Below are positions 1-12,900 of a stretch of 64,000 nt of DNA, piece by piece. Each line of letters starts with the position of its first letter. Within the stretch, counting starts at the first letter, position 1. The DNA is from Aspidiotus rigidus (lineage: Eukaryota; Arthropoda; Insecta; Hemiptera; Diaspididae). The stretch spans positions 14,319,001 to 14,383,000 of the forward strand of contig JAVHKY010000003.1 in the NCBI GenBank assembly GCA_035079385.1, read 5' to 3'. Position numbers and translations under genes: made by a program. A model generated the notes under the pieces. It saw only the letters and a program-made list of their open reading frames with translations. It did not search any database and was not told the DNA's origin.

Positions 1-25
1 CCCCCCTCCCCCCTCCCCCGTCAAG

Positions 26-97
26 AGAAATCTCTACCCCGTGGGTGATTCAGAAATTCGCGAGTACACCCCGCGTAATAATAATAATAATTAATAA

Positions 98-130
<33 letters not shown>

Positions 131-960
131 AAATAATTAAATAAATAAATAATTAAATAAATAAATAAAAAATTAAATGATTAAATAATTAAATAATTAA
201 ATAAATAAATAAAAAATTAAATAATTAAATAATTAAATAAATAAATATTTAAATAAATAAATAAATAATTAAATAATTAAATAAATAAATATTTAAATAA
301 TTAAATAATTAATATAATTAATAATTAGAAAATCTCTACCCCGTGGGTGATTCAGAAATTCGCGAGTACACCCGCGTAATAATAATAAATAATTAATTAA
401 TTAATTAATTAATTAATTAAAAATTAAATAATTAAATAATTATTTAATTAAATAAATGAATAATTAATATAATTAACAATTAGAAAATCTCTACCCCATG
501 GGTGATTCAGAAATTTGCGAGTACACCTGCGTAATAATAATAAATAATTAATTAATTAATTAATAAAAAATTAAATAATTAAATAATTAAATAAATGAAT
601 AAATAAATATTTAAATAATTAATATAATTAAATAATAAATAAAAAATTAAATAATTAAATAAATAAATAAATAATTAATATAATTAATAATTAGAAAATC
701 TCTACCCCTTGGATGGTTCAGAAATTCGCGAGTACACCCCGCGTAATAATAATAAATAATTAATTAATCAATTAATAATTGAATAATTAAATAAATAAAT
801 AATTAATTAATCAATTATTAATTAAATAATTAAATAAATAAATAATTAAATAATCAAATAAATAAATAAATAAATAATTGAATAATTAAATAATTGAATA
901 ATTAAATAAATAAATAAATAATTAAATAAATAAATAATTAAATAATTAATATAATTGATA
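26..960. repeat. AATA/ATTA microsatellite with four copies of a ~50 bp core
   Basis: The tract is long AATA, ATTA and AATT microsatellite interrupted by four copies of a conserved core. The cores begin near 31, 327, 482 and 692. Each starts with TCTCTACCCC, continues through GTGGGTGATTCAGAAATT and ends with GAGTACACC and GCGTAATAATAA. Only the AT-rich linker varies in length, so the units run about 160-300 bp. No coding potential was seen. Confidence 0.85.
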
Positions 961-1352
961 ATTAGAAAATTTTCTAAGTCCCTCTTCCTATCATATATGG
1001 CTGGATAGTCGAAATTTTTCCAAGTCCCCTAGACTTGAATTGTCTCATACCATTCCAATACAACAGCGAGACAGGGGGCGAACGAGCGGAGCGAATTCGC
1101 GCTACCTCATATTTCTCATAGAAGACTTGAATTTTCCATACCATTCCAATACAACAGCGAGATCGCTCGTTCGCCCCACGAAAGTTGATACCTCAAAATA
1201 TAGAACACCCACAATTACCTCAAAATATTTCTCTTACAAGACTTATACGACGCCAAGATAGGTAAAGGGAGTAAACGAATAATATCTCACGAACACTTGA
1301 CCTAGTAGAAGAATTAATAATAAATAAATAAATGAATAAATAAATAAATAGA

Positions 1353-1384
<32 letters not shown>

Positions 1385-1744
1385 ATTAAATAATTAAATA
1401 ATAAAATAATCGAATAATTAAATAATTAAATAAATAAAGGCTGAATAATCGAAATTTTTCCAAGTCCCCTACACTTGAATTGTCTCATACCATTCTAATA
1501 CAACAGCGAGTTCGCGCTACCTCATATTTCTCAAAAAAGACTTGAATTTTCTGATATCATTCCAATACAACAATACAACAGCGAGATCGCTCGTTCGCCC
1601 CACCGAAAGTTGATACCTCAAAATATAGAACACCCACAATTACCTCAAAATATTTCTCATACAAGACTTATACGACGCCAAGATAGGTAAAGGGGTAAAC
1701 GAATAATATCTCACGAACACTTGACCTAGTACAAGAATTAATAA

Positions 1745-1780
<36 letters not shown>

Positions 1781-2340
1781 ATTAAATAATTAAATAATTA
1801 AATATTTAAATAATTGAATAATTAAACAATTAAATAAATAAAGGCTGGATGATCGAAATTTTTCCAAGTCCCCTAGACTTGAATTGTCACATACCATTCC
1901 AATACAACAGCGAGACAGGGGGCGAACGAGCGGAGCGAGTTCGCGCTACCTCATATTTCTCATAGAAGACTTATACGACGCCAAGATAGGTAAAGTTTTT
2001 TAAGTCCCTTTTCATATCATATATGGCTGGATAGTCGAAATTTTTCCAAGTCCCCTAGACTTGAATTGTCTCATACCATTCCAATACAACAGCGAGATAG
2101 GGGGCGAACGAGCGGAGCGAGTTCGCGCTACCCCATATTTCTCAAAAAAGACTTGAATTTTCTCATACCATTCCAATACAACAGCGAGATCGCTCGTTCG
2201 CCCCACCGAAAGTTGATACCTGAAAATATAGAACACCCACAATTACCTCAAAATATTTCTCATACAAGACTTATACGACGCCAAGAGAGGTAAAGGGGTA
2301 AACGAATAATATCTCACAAACACTTGACCTAGTAGAAGCC
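961..2340. repeat. Satellite of ~400 bp units
   Basis: Four imperfect copies begin near 968, 1438, 1842 and 1996. Each contains the phrases TCGAAATTTTTCCAAGTCCC, CATACCATTCCAATACAACA, GCGAACGAGCGGAGCGA and ACTTATACGACGCCAAGA. AATA microsatellite separates copies one, two and three, and the third copy is truncated. The GCGAACGAGCGGAGCGAG and ATCGCTCGTTCGCCCC blocks inside a unit are partly inverted. Short ORFs here are translations of the repeat and not genes. Confidence 0.85.
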
Positions 2341-2414
2341 TAGACTGAAATATTTCATGATGACTGATAAAATATAAAAGACATGGAACATGATTTTCAT
2401 TTATTTGGCTATGC

Positions 2415-2420
<6 letters not shown>

Positions 2421-2447
<27 letters not shown>
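2421..2447. repeat. Poly(T) tract, 27 bases
   Basis: An uninterrupted T run. It could be the reverse-strand poly(A) of a retroposed insertion, but no retroelement was recognised beside it. Confidence 0.8.
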
Positions 2448-2451
<4 letters not shown>

Positions 2452-2776
2452 GAATGCCTCTCACCAACAGATTTGCCGTCACTCCTTGATCCACTCAGCC
2501 TCCCTTACAAATTCCCAAAACATTAAAACGCGGTTTCACCAATTACATTTCTTATGTGGATATATTCTACCTATAATAATATATTCCCCCTATCCAGGTG
2601 TCATGGTTGAATTATATCATCAATTATACTAATGCTGCGGAGCACCACAGGTCATCTAGTAGAACTAACTGAAAATGAATTTCAATAATGTCATTTTTTC
2701 CTTTTTCCATAGAATATGTGCTTGATCAGAATCGCAATTTCCTGAATTTTCTCGATTATTACTGGCCCTTACTTGG

Positions 2777-2872
2777 GAGTTGCGACACAACTGATGATGG
2801 GATAACACCCGAAAGTACTCTTGTATAAGCAACTAATAAAGTAGATTTGTACAATTGAAAAACCCTTTTTCG
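2777..2872 (+). mobile_element. Penelope-like element 3' tail fragment
   Basis: Nearly identical to the tail of the larger Penelope-like copy at 19164-19258, from GTTGCGACAC through AAAAACCCTTTTT. Only the tail is present, with no reverse transcriptase sequence beside it. Confidence 0.75.
2779..2833 (+). ncRNA. Hammerhead-ribozyme-like motif in Penelope-like tail
   Basis: It has the hammerhead order of parts: outer helix GTTGC with GCAAC, core CTGATGA, helix GGG with CCC around the loop ATAACA, then GAAA, then a short helix TAC with GTA. Hammerhead motifs are known in Penelope-like retroelements. One unpaired T follows CTGATGA, and the pair next to GAAA is weak, so self-cleavage is uncertain. 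The copy at 19166 is the same apart from one base. Confidence 0.5.
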
Positions 2873-3014
2873 GATTATATTTGTCTAGAACGCGATTGAA
2901 TGAAATTTTCGAGATGTATAATCGGCAATTTAAGTTCTAGATAACATTCGCGCATCAATTTCTGTCAGTTTTCCAACTCATGCTTGTAGCTATATTTTAG
3001 GAAAATGAATTAAA

Positions 3015-3245
3015 AATTAGAACCGACCAATAGGATAACAGCAAACCTGATAGCCAATAGGAACGCAGAACATAGGTGAATCAATCACAACGCAATATTG
3101 TTGTAGCCAATCAGATCACAACGTTACACTATCTAATTAAAAATTAATATTTAAGGCCTTGTTCTTCAATACTAGTTGATAGCAAAACAACTGATCATGG
3201 GGTAACACCAGGAAGTGCTCTTGTAAACTAACTAATTCGCAAAAT
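3015..3245 (+). mobile_element. Diverged Penelope-like element tail
   Basis: This stretch has the same succession as 18960-19220: repeated CCAAT words, then AAGGCCTTGTTCT, then a degenerate hammerhead-like segment from about 3175 to 3233. The core GAAA has become GGAA, so this copy is decayed. Confidence 0.6.
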
Positions 3246-3317
3246 ACAGAGCGGTCGTGCTGCAGACGGTAATAGACCATGATCAGGTGACAACATTTAT
3301 GTCAGGAAATTGTAAGC

Positions 3318-4072
3318 GCCCCATGAAATCTTGGGAAATGCAGACCGCAGAGATCAGTGATTTCAGCTGGGCTGATTTTTACTCGTGATTTCCCATAACC
3401 CATAAGAGAATCCTCTTCGTTCACGTAACATCGAGCAATTTTGATCGATAGTGCGCGATATTCTGCAATAGTATCGCAAAATTTTGCGATAGTATCATGC
3501 GATGGTGCTTAGAACATTATCGACTCCCATAAGAATACACAGGGAACATTTCGATCATATGTGTTAGTATTTCAAAATGAGAAATAAATAAGGAATTCAA
3601 CGTTGATAATCAAGATCTGGAAGATCTCAAGTATTTGAGAATGTATTTTTCGTTTCTCACTTTATTCTTCTATTCAAATATGAGCAAATGATCGAATTCA
3701 ATTTTTCTTCTTATGGAAAAGTCCGTGTAAAAAAAGTTTGTTTACTTTTCCTAAGCACCATCGATCACAAATCTCGAAATTATTTTGAATACTTACAACG
3801 ATGCTGTGACGTAGGCGTGAACGAAGAGGATTCCGGAAGAGTCAAATATATCGGTAATCATTAATATCTTAAGAATGAAACATAGCTCAATAGAAAGGTT
3901 GAAGTATCTATTTTATGATTAACAATGTTTTATTCCTATGATATTAACGATTATCGATATATTTGGCAACAAAAGTCTCCTGGAATTCTCATGTGGGAAA
4001 TCACTAGTAAAAATCAGCCCGGCTGAAATCACTGATCTCTGCGGTCTGCTTTTTCCAACATGTCATAGGCAG
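3318..4072. mobile_element. Non-autonomous DNA transposon with ~70 bp terminal inverted repeats
   Basis: The left arm runs from about 3318 to 3398 and contains GCAGACCGCAGAGATCAGTG. Its reverse complement lies at about 3990-4072. Nested inverted pairs occur inside, for example CTCTTCGTTCACG near 3413 against CGTGAACGAAGAG near 3817, and CGATGGTGCTTAG near 3500 against CTAAGCACCATCG. No transposase ORF is present. The superfamily is not assigned. Confidence 0.75.
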
Positions 4073-4705
4073 TCCTTCTTACACAAGTGACGTCACGCTG
4101 ATTATGATGTGTATGTATATTAGAAACAGGAAAAGAAGGTGATCAGTGATCACGTATTTTTATCATAAGAAGATATACACAAAAAATCAGCTCCATCTTT
4201 TATATTACCTATATGACGTTCTATCAAGAAGTACAATTATTACAAAGGACAGAAATTGTAGTTGTCGAAATCTTTCTTCCAGTAAACCGAATTTTGACTT
4301 GTTTGCAAAACTTTTTCATCACCATCACCTTATCTCAATCCACCAATCAGAGAGACCGCCACCAGATAGCGCATCACTTGATATACATATTTTGCGAATG
4401 AAGTAGAATATTGTACAGTTAAGATCTTTTCACACTTCATCACACTCATGAGTTCCGATGACAAGATAAATTCAATATAATAGATGACCCAAGAGTAGAA
4501 AAATCTAATTAGATTCAGGTACAGGTGCCTTCCTCTACTATAGTTTCGAAAACGCAACTACTGCTTTGCCGCGAATAATAATTTGCGAATATCGAAAGCC
4601 TGACTATAGGGATCAATAAATCTCATAAGAATAGATACGAATGTTCATCTTTTATCGACTGATATCTACTTTTCAAAAACCGTACGTAGAACACCTTATA
4701 TTTAC

Positions 4706-4811
4706 CTTTTTTCCGTGTCGTTGTTATCACCTGACGGGTTATCAGGCGAATTCGTTTCATTCGTCGAAGCTTCAGAACTTTTCGATTCCTCGCTTCCGTC
4801 GCGGAAAGATA
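4706..4811 (-). CDS. Possible coding exon, Ser/Asn/Asp/Glu-rich
   Basis: On the minus strand an AAAATTAG acceptor is followed by 106 bases of open frame and a good AAAAG|GTAAAT donor. The peptide is hydrophilic and acidic, rich in S, N, E, T and D, like the linker before the lipid-binding domain of ORP9 proteins. It lies downstream of the ORP9 exons on the same strand. Exon 8 of that gene ends in phase 2 while this exon needs phase 1, so at least one exon would be missing between them. It may instead belong to another gene or be chance. Confidence 0.25.
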
Positions 4812-7800
4812 CTAATTTTAATATTCGCATCATATTGTCAAGAAATCATCTAATCATGTCCAAGAAATCGTTTATCCGATCGTCTCACTCGCGAAAAATA
4901 CAATATTTGGTTCATTTTATAAACACTTCACTGGAGAACAATCACTAGACTAGTAGCAAACCAAACAACACAAAGAACTTGGCTCCAGGTAAATTATTCA
5001 TCTCTCGAAGATGTGAAAGAATGGAGACGAAAAAAAAAAAAAGTCAGTCGCGAAAGTGTAGCGTAAGAAACGACACGCTTGATTGATTTCAAATTAAATA
5101 CTCTAACAAATTAACGTTCTTAGTTTTCTTAAGATGGAACTCTTGATAGAACTATGTGAAGAAATCGATTAAACGACCCTCTCACTCGACGGCCTGAATT
5201 GATCTTCTGGACAAGCTAGAACATGTTTAGGTTTTTACTGCGCGTTACAATTCACCAATTAATGAGCTATAAGCATAAAACTGAATATCCATCGAGTACT
5301 ATGACGAGCATTTATTTAACGTACTTTACATCGTCGATTACCAAACAGTAGATTGAAGTCTAGTCATCTGTTTACTTTGATATTTACTAAATACTAGCGT
5401 AATGGGTTTTCGCGTCAGTACTATTTTCAAGGCGAAGAGAGAGAAAGATATGAAGAGCGTTTCGATGTAGCCTTGTAACCCATACAGACAATAATCCTAA
5501 CGACGATGAAGAAATTGAATATCGATTACGAATTTCGAAGCAAATGAACTTGTGCGCCCGGAATGACTATCTGGATAATTAGTCTAGGAAGCAAAGAGTT
5601 TCTGGAAGATTTTTCGATTAACGAATACCGAGAAAATAATCCTCGATTAAGAGTGTTGTCAAGTACACTTATTGAGAACGAAAACTTCATCGAAAGTGCA
5701 TCGCAGAAGACACATAACGAACGGCGAACAAAATCCGTACCATACTCCGATTATCGATTAAAAACGGAAAGAGGAAACCGCACTTCTGGATCAAATTGCA
5801 CACCTCAATCAGAGTCGAAGTAGAAGAATGTAACATAACCACTATAAACAGCGACGGATGAGAAACAATTTACGCGAAGCACATGCGTACTCCGTCCGAT
5901 ATAACCCTCATTCATCTAGCACTACTACAGCCTGTCAGAAAAAACACGTCAGCTGTATACACGTTTCCAGCCAGATGCCGTCGTGTACAGTACACGTATA
6001 ATACTGTACAAACGTAATAAGAGAAAATTACGATAGCACAGTACCTCGTTGTACACAAACAAATAACCAAAACTTCGACGAAAAGTAATCGCTTTAAATG
6101 GTCGCGTTAAAAAACGTAAGATATTCACGTTCCTCTAATATAGATACTCGGGAAACGTTCTTTTTATAGATATGAGAAATAGTGTAGGTACGTTCGCAAA
6201 AAGATATTCGCGGACCATTATTATCCAATTACGTATCCGGCTTCCGATAAACGTTCGTACTAAAAGACTACATACATGGTTATAAAGTCGCGAATCTTCG
6301 TGAAGGGAGCTGAAAAAATTATTTCTATCAACTAAACAGTCTGAAGATGCAGCTTCCAGCATCATCAGTTATCAAAACTAGGTCAATTATCCTTCTATCC
6401 CCTCATTCAAATAATGGCAGCTTTTAATATCATCAGTCGATTTGCTTCCTGCGAAAAAAACTGCTCATTTCGCATCTTACAATGCGATATCCCTTCGATT
6501 AAATCATCACGAAACACTTGTTTTCAATGATTACACGATCAAGATTCATGATACGTCATCATAAGGCAAATCGATATACCCTCGAAATTATCAACTATAA
6601 TACGATAGAAAAAAAAAAAAAAATCAATCCAATTTACCTAGAACGATTTGTTTTACGTCTTAATGACATTTTTCAATAATCGAATTCATTCTTCGAAATT
6701 TACGCGGCTCGGTATTTTATTTTCTTCTAATTTTATCTTCGCGAATCGAATGCGCACCAATTGCGTGCCCCGAAAACAATAGGTATAAGTAGAAACAAAC
6801 GTCTCTACTAACCATAAACAGGAAATTTAATAATCACGAGCATTATGCCTCTAATAATTTGAACTCGCGGGTACGCGCGGAGACGTCGATTAACTTTTCT
6901 ATTCACGCGATTCTGTTTTTCTCGTTATCTACATCGAATTCCGCGTGATCTGAAATAAAATTACTTTCTACTTGAACAAAAACCGAAAAAGAGTCGCTTA
7001 TAATCCTTGCCAACTAATCACAAATTAGGTAGCGAGACAGACGCATTATCGATCGTTACACGAATACACGGGTCTATATATTTATGCAGCTTGTTCGATC
7101 ATACAGTACCGAGTGATTCGAAACCATAAATATAATACGACAAACTTTAACCTGGCTTCAAACTATATGTTGCTATAATTCAGACATATTAAATTAGTAA
7201 ACGTCCGCGTATGAAACATCCAAAATATAAAACAGGTATTTTTGTTCTAATCTCACTGCGATAAAAAGATTTGTTATCATTTTTCATTTTCTGGTTTTTT
7301 ATGAGGAATCAGCCAAATATTACCTACAATTTTGTCTCGTCTTTTCGAACACGGTGTCAACGTTAATCAATAGGGGGGAAAAAATATCGTACGGTGACAT
7401 TAGCAAAGCTGTTTCTGCTGTTTACCAGAAGTGGAGTTCGAAGAGGCAATAAACCAAATAGTACACCCACAAATCGATCAAAAAATTACAACAAAATGAT
7501 TTTTCATTCTTGATAGTGAACACGTACATTTATCGTAAGACCCTGACAACGGGCGTAATTCGCGGGGCAGCAGTTTAATTACCGATATAACATTGATACG
7601 AGTATAAACCTGCTAAAATCTAGGCGTTAAAAGAAAATCATGAAAAATAAACTCTAACCAACACTTAACAAGATGGAAAATGACCTGCTAGGAATAAAAC
7701 AAAACGTAAGAATCAGAACGAACAAAATAAAAAATATTAATATTGACCCCTATCGAATTCCGTTATGAAAAGTTGTTCGTTTTGAAGATTTTTTTTTTTC

Positions 7801-8220
7801 GTTAAAATAACTTTTCCCTGTTACACAAGTTCCCTTTCAGACAAATTTCACTACATACAATTTTCATATTTTGAAAGGGACCAGCAAATCCATTTCTGAT
7901 TAAAAATAATACTAAAAAAACAATTCAAAAAAATTCTGCTCAGAAATTAACTTTAATGTTTTCTAGATCGATACCTGTCTATGCTGCACGATTTTTAACG
8001 TTTGTTTCAATCGCTTTTGAAATTTTACAAACATTTTAAAATATGCCGAAGGATAGAATAATGCAATGTCCTCAGTGTGACTCACGTTTTTCACTCAAAA
8101 GCAGTCAGAATAATCTCGAAATCCGCTCTGAAATACATGATTTCGGATCATCGTTTTCGTTTGAAAGATTTAAGAATTCTGTTTCAAGTAATTGTAGCTT
8201 CTAAGAAGAACATCTACAGA
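4812..8220. other. Non-coding stretch, no gene recognised
   Basis: AT-rich sequence with short A runs near 5027 and 6610 and a T run near 7790. The longest ORFs are under 90 codons and match nothing I recognise. It may be intron of the ORP9-like gene if the exon at 4706-4811 belongs to it. Confidence 0.5.
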
Positions 8221-9470
8221 AAAAACCAACGGCTTCCTTAACGACGAATTCAGGGAACCTGTTTCTATCGGACGAATGATATCCAGAACTGAACATTCGA
8301 AATTGAAATCCTCAGGGTCCAAATTTTTCACCTGTCTAAGTCCAACTCTTAATTGTTCAAATTTTCCTAAATCCTCCTCTCATCATAATAGCAGTCAAAA
8401 AAAGGGAAAAGAGAAAAAACGGGAAGCGACAGCTTCCTCAACAGAACTGAACCTCCCATTCGGGGGATTTATTTTATGGGACGAATTGGTTTCGATGTTT
8501 CAATATTGAGAATTGAATTCAAAATTGGAGTCCCGAAAATTTCAACCATCAAAGGAGTTGGGTTAGGAAAAATTTCCAATATCGAGCTACATATGATAAA
8601 AAAAGGAACGTGGAAAAATTTCGACCATCGAGCTATACTATGTTAGGGCGGAGAATTGGAAAAAACAAATATCCAACACTTTGGAAACCTTGAGGTGTAC
8701 AGAAGCTGGTGAGACGATCCTCTAGGTTGATCTGTTGCCGTAAGGTCTGGCTCCAGACAAGATGAGATGGAGGCTTCGGCTAAATCTCGAGGTCTAGCGT
8801 AAACACGGGCTATGGGCGACGTTCTCGCGACGCGAATTATTGTGATCTAAATGGTTGTTGCCTTGAATAGTGGATAATAGATACCAACTGATGTCTGGGG
8901 ATGCGAGACTTGGAGAGTTTTGACTGCTGAACTGAAGAAGAGAACTTTTATGGAGGCTTAAATTGAACCTAATTTGAACCTGGACGCCTATGCTAAATAC
9001 CGGGCAAAGAAGACGGTTCCATGACGGAGATTATTGTGATTTGATTAGTCGTCGTAACGAAGAGTGAGAGGCAGATATCAGACGTCGTTTAGAGATACGG
9101 GACTTGGAAAAACGAAGGCTTCCTTGACGAATGCAGGGCCCACGTTCTACGGAGCGAGTTGGTTTTGATTCTGAGAATTTAATTCAAAATTGAAGTCTCA
9201 AAGAATGTAAATTTTTCTGAATCCCCTCTCATCATAAATAGCTTGATATCCGAAATTTTTCCAGGTACAACTCCTTTAATAGGGAAGGACAGTTTTTTTC
9301 ACAAAGACTTTCAAACCACAAAATCTGATATCTTCACCTCGAAACTACTCTAAAAGCGAAATTTCTTCTTTAAGAAAAAGTTTGAAGACCCACAATATTT
9401 AATTTTCAACAGGGAACCTGATTCATGGGGCGCTGTCTGGGAGAAGCTTCTGTCGTCCGTTCGGTAATTT
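8221..9470. repeat. Degenerate dispersed repeat
   Basis: The segment has internal similarity. GAATTGAATTCAAAATTG near 8510 recurs in altered form near 9177, and GGCTTCCTTAACGACGAA near 8230 recurs near 9118. It carries GGAAAAATTTCGAC words, which are the reverse of the satellite phrase in 961-2340 and recur at 24130-24420. The phrase AGGGAACCTGTTT also recurs at 9415, 19327 and, altered, 35325. No coding frame persists. Confidence 0.5.
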
Positions 9471-9986
9471 GTAATTCCTAGAAAGCTGGCGAGAGCCTTA
9501 CACAGGATCGATTGAGGGGAGCACGGAACTTAAATGCCATGGGATTTTAAGTTGTTCGATCCCAGCGAGAAACTAACTGCATAATTTTTCTGCACTACTT
9601 CTCCATAACATTACTTGTTAAAGTGGACGCGTGATGAGTTCAACGTCTGATTAAATTAACTTGAACGTGACTGGGACCTTTCTCGTAACTTAAATCAGGC
9701 CTAAACAAAGTAAAATATTCTACATCAGTCTGATAGCCAAAACCTCCAGCTAATGACGTTATCCTGCGTACTGTCTCGTCCTCAAAAGTTGGAATTCTAC
9801 AATAAAATCTTCGACTATTTCAATCGTACACAGTGGAAAAAAATTCGTATCGGAGACAGAGAGCAGCGACATAAATCCAACGATTAGTATTACGATGGGA
9901 GACATACACCAAAACAATTCAGTTTCAACTCTCGAATGCTGTTTGTGAGTTGGTATTCTGTTTTTCAAAATGGAATCTTAACTCAC

Positions 9987-12900
9987 CTTTTATACATGGA
10001 AAATTCTTTCGGACTTCGTTCACTGGTCGGACTTGAACACTCATCTTCACAGGCATCATAAAAATCTTCGTCTTCAGACGTAGAGTAAGAAACATCGGGT
10101 ACATCTACAATAAATGCACATTAAAACTCGGTTTAGTCAACAGAATGCTTAATATTTCAGTTACAACAACAAAGAATTCATTTATTGCCTGTAATAGGAT
10201 ATCCAGAATTGACAGGTAGAGTTCGATAAACCGTCGGTAATGAGTCCTTATTTTCTGGCTCCATGCTCATGTCGATTTCGCCTTTTGAATCTACAACAAT
10301 CAAACAGACGAGAAACAATAAATAATTAATAATAAAGCAGGTTTAGAATTGACAATTGTGACCTGCGATGAGAAAAGGATGCTCATTGCCCTCTGACAGA
10401 AACACCATTTCTCTCTGATTAGAAACCCAATCAGGGAGAAATGGTGTTCTTGCGCCAATGGGTAATGAGCATCCTTTTCTCATCGCAGGTCACAATTTTA
10501 ATCATTATTAACAGGTAGAGCGATTGAGCAAGGTGGAGATCACCTTGAGCGTGACAAACATGTTTGGTACCATACTAAGAGAGAGGAACTGCTCACCCTA
10601 CTGCGAAACAGCAGATACCAGATGGGCTAAAGTACGCCACAATAGTGAGACTTTTTGAACCTAAGACTCACACTAGAGACTAATAGGAAGCCTATGCACA
10701 TCGACACCATCATTCTAAACGACTTTAGACAACTATCCGCGACACAAGTTGTCGGCCATTCAGAACTACTGCTAACAAAAAATTTCTGCCCTAAAGAACA
10801 ATAACGAGGAAAGGAAAGAAATCGGATAGTAAAGCAGAGGCTAATGGTAACTATAGAAGCATGGTTACGGAGCAAAAGAAGAACCCATGATAGCAATATA
10901 AAATTTGAATTATTATTAATATTAAATTTAATAATTTTTGTGATTAAATATAAATTTTTTATTGACCAATAATTATAATTAATCATTAAAATTATTAAAG
11001 TTAATAAATAATTTATTCTAAAATTTTTATTTAATGGGTCAAATATATTAAATAAGTTGAATGAAATTTTTTCAAATTTTATTATTAAAATTTTTCTTAT
11101 TAATTTTAATTATAAATATGATTAATATTATGATATTTATTAAATTATAGATAAATCAATTATTAGGTATTATTTGAATTATTTAATTAAATTCATATAA
11201 TAAAATTATTTAATTTAATAGTTTCAACTTTAATTGGTATAAATCTATGATAAATTCCACAAATTTCAGAGCATTGTCCATAAATAATTGGGGGTTTAAT
11301 AATTATTAAAGTGATTCTATTTAATTGATTAGGAATACAATCTATTTTAATGTTTATTGAAGGTAATGTTCATGAATGAATTACATCTAAGGATGAAAAA
11401 ATTATTATTGTTCGATAGTTGAATGGAATTACTGATTATTATCAGTTTCTAATATATTAAAATTAAAATTATTATTAATTATTAAATAGGAATTAAAATT
11501 TTAATAGTAAAAATATTATTTTTCATTTCATTATTAGAAAATAATAAGTCAATAAAAATAATTCTAATAATAATAATTTTAATAATTAAGATAATAGTTC
11601 AATTAATTCCGAATATTTGATTTTGTAATATTAATTGATTATTGAATTTATTTTTCGATATGAATTTGATTATTAAAATAAAAATAAAAATAATATTACT
11701 TATAATAATTAATATAAAACTATGAAATATAATCATTTTGATTATATTAATTGAATTAGGATTTTGAAAATTGAAATGTATTCATGATATAATAATAAAG
11801 GTAAAAATATTTTTAATTTTTATTAAAATTAAAATTATTTTCAATATTAATATGATTTAAGATTGGTGTATTATTTTTTTCATTCATTATAATTAGATTT
11901 AATAATAATAATAATTTTTCGTTTTGAATCAATTAAATAAATAATCGAATATATAAATATAAAAATAAATATAATAGTTATTATTGAACCTATTGTTGAT
12001 AAATTATTTCAAAATAAAATAAAATCAGAATAAATGATATATCGTCGTGGTATACCATTTAATCCTAAAAAATGTTGAGGGAAAAATGTTAAATTAGTTG
12101 AAATAATAACATTAATAAAATTAATTATTATTCAATTATTATTAAAGTTAAAATTTGTTAATAAAGGTAATCAAAAGATTAATCTTGAAATAATTGAAAA
12201 TACAACTCCTATTGATAATACATAATGAAAATGAGCTACAACATAATATGAATCATGTAGATTAATATCAATAATTGAATTAGAAAGAACAATACCAGTT
12301 AATCCACCAATTGTAAATATTAAAAGAAAACCTATTGATCATATAATTATTGGTGAATTTTGTTTATAGCCATTTAATGTTATTAATCATCTAAAAATTT
12401 TAATTCCTATTGGAATAATTGCAATAATTATAGTAGTAGTTATAAAATATATTTGTGTGTTAATATCAATTCCTACAGTAAATATATGATGTCTTCATAC
12501 AATAAATCCTATTAGTCTAATTGTTAATATAGCAAAAATTATATTAATTTTACTAAAATGTTTGATTTTGTTAGTTTCTTGATTTATAATTTGTGATATA
12601 ATTCCAAATCCGGGTAAAATAAGAATGTAAACTTCTGGATGTCCAAAAAATCAAAATAAATGTTGGAATATAATTGGATTATCATTTCCTCTTGGATTAA
12701 AAAATATTGTTTTAAAATTTATATCAGTTAATGTTATAGTAATTCCTCTAGCTAATACATGTAATGATAAAATCAAAAGGTTTGAAGTAATTATAATTGC
12801 TCAGTAATATAAATTTAAATTAATTAAATTACAATTAAATGATTTTAAATAAATTATTGACAAAATAAAATTTATTGATCTTAAAATTGATGATATTCTA

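Noticed and set aside
26..750. CRISPR-like array (repeated cores with spacers)
   Set aside because: The spacers are AATA microsatellite, not unique sequences, and the genome is animal.
5563..5823. 86-codon plus-strand ORF as a gene
   Set aside because: Hydrophilic but matches no family I know, with no splice sites or neighbours to support it.
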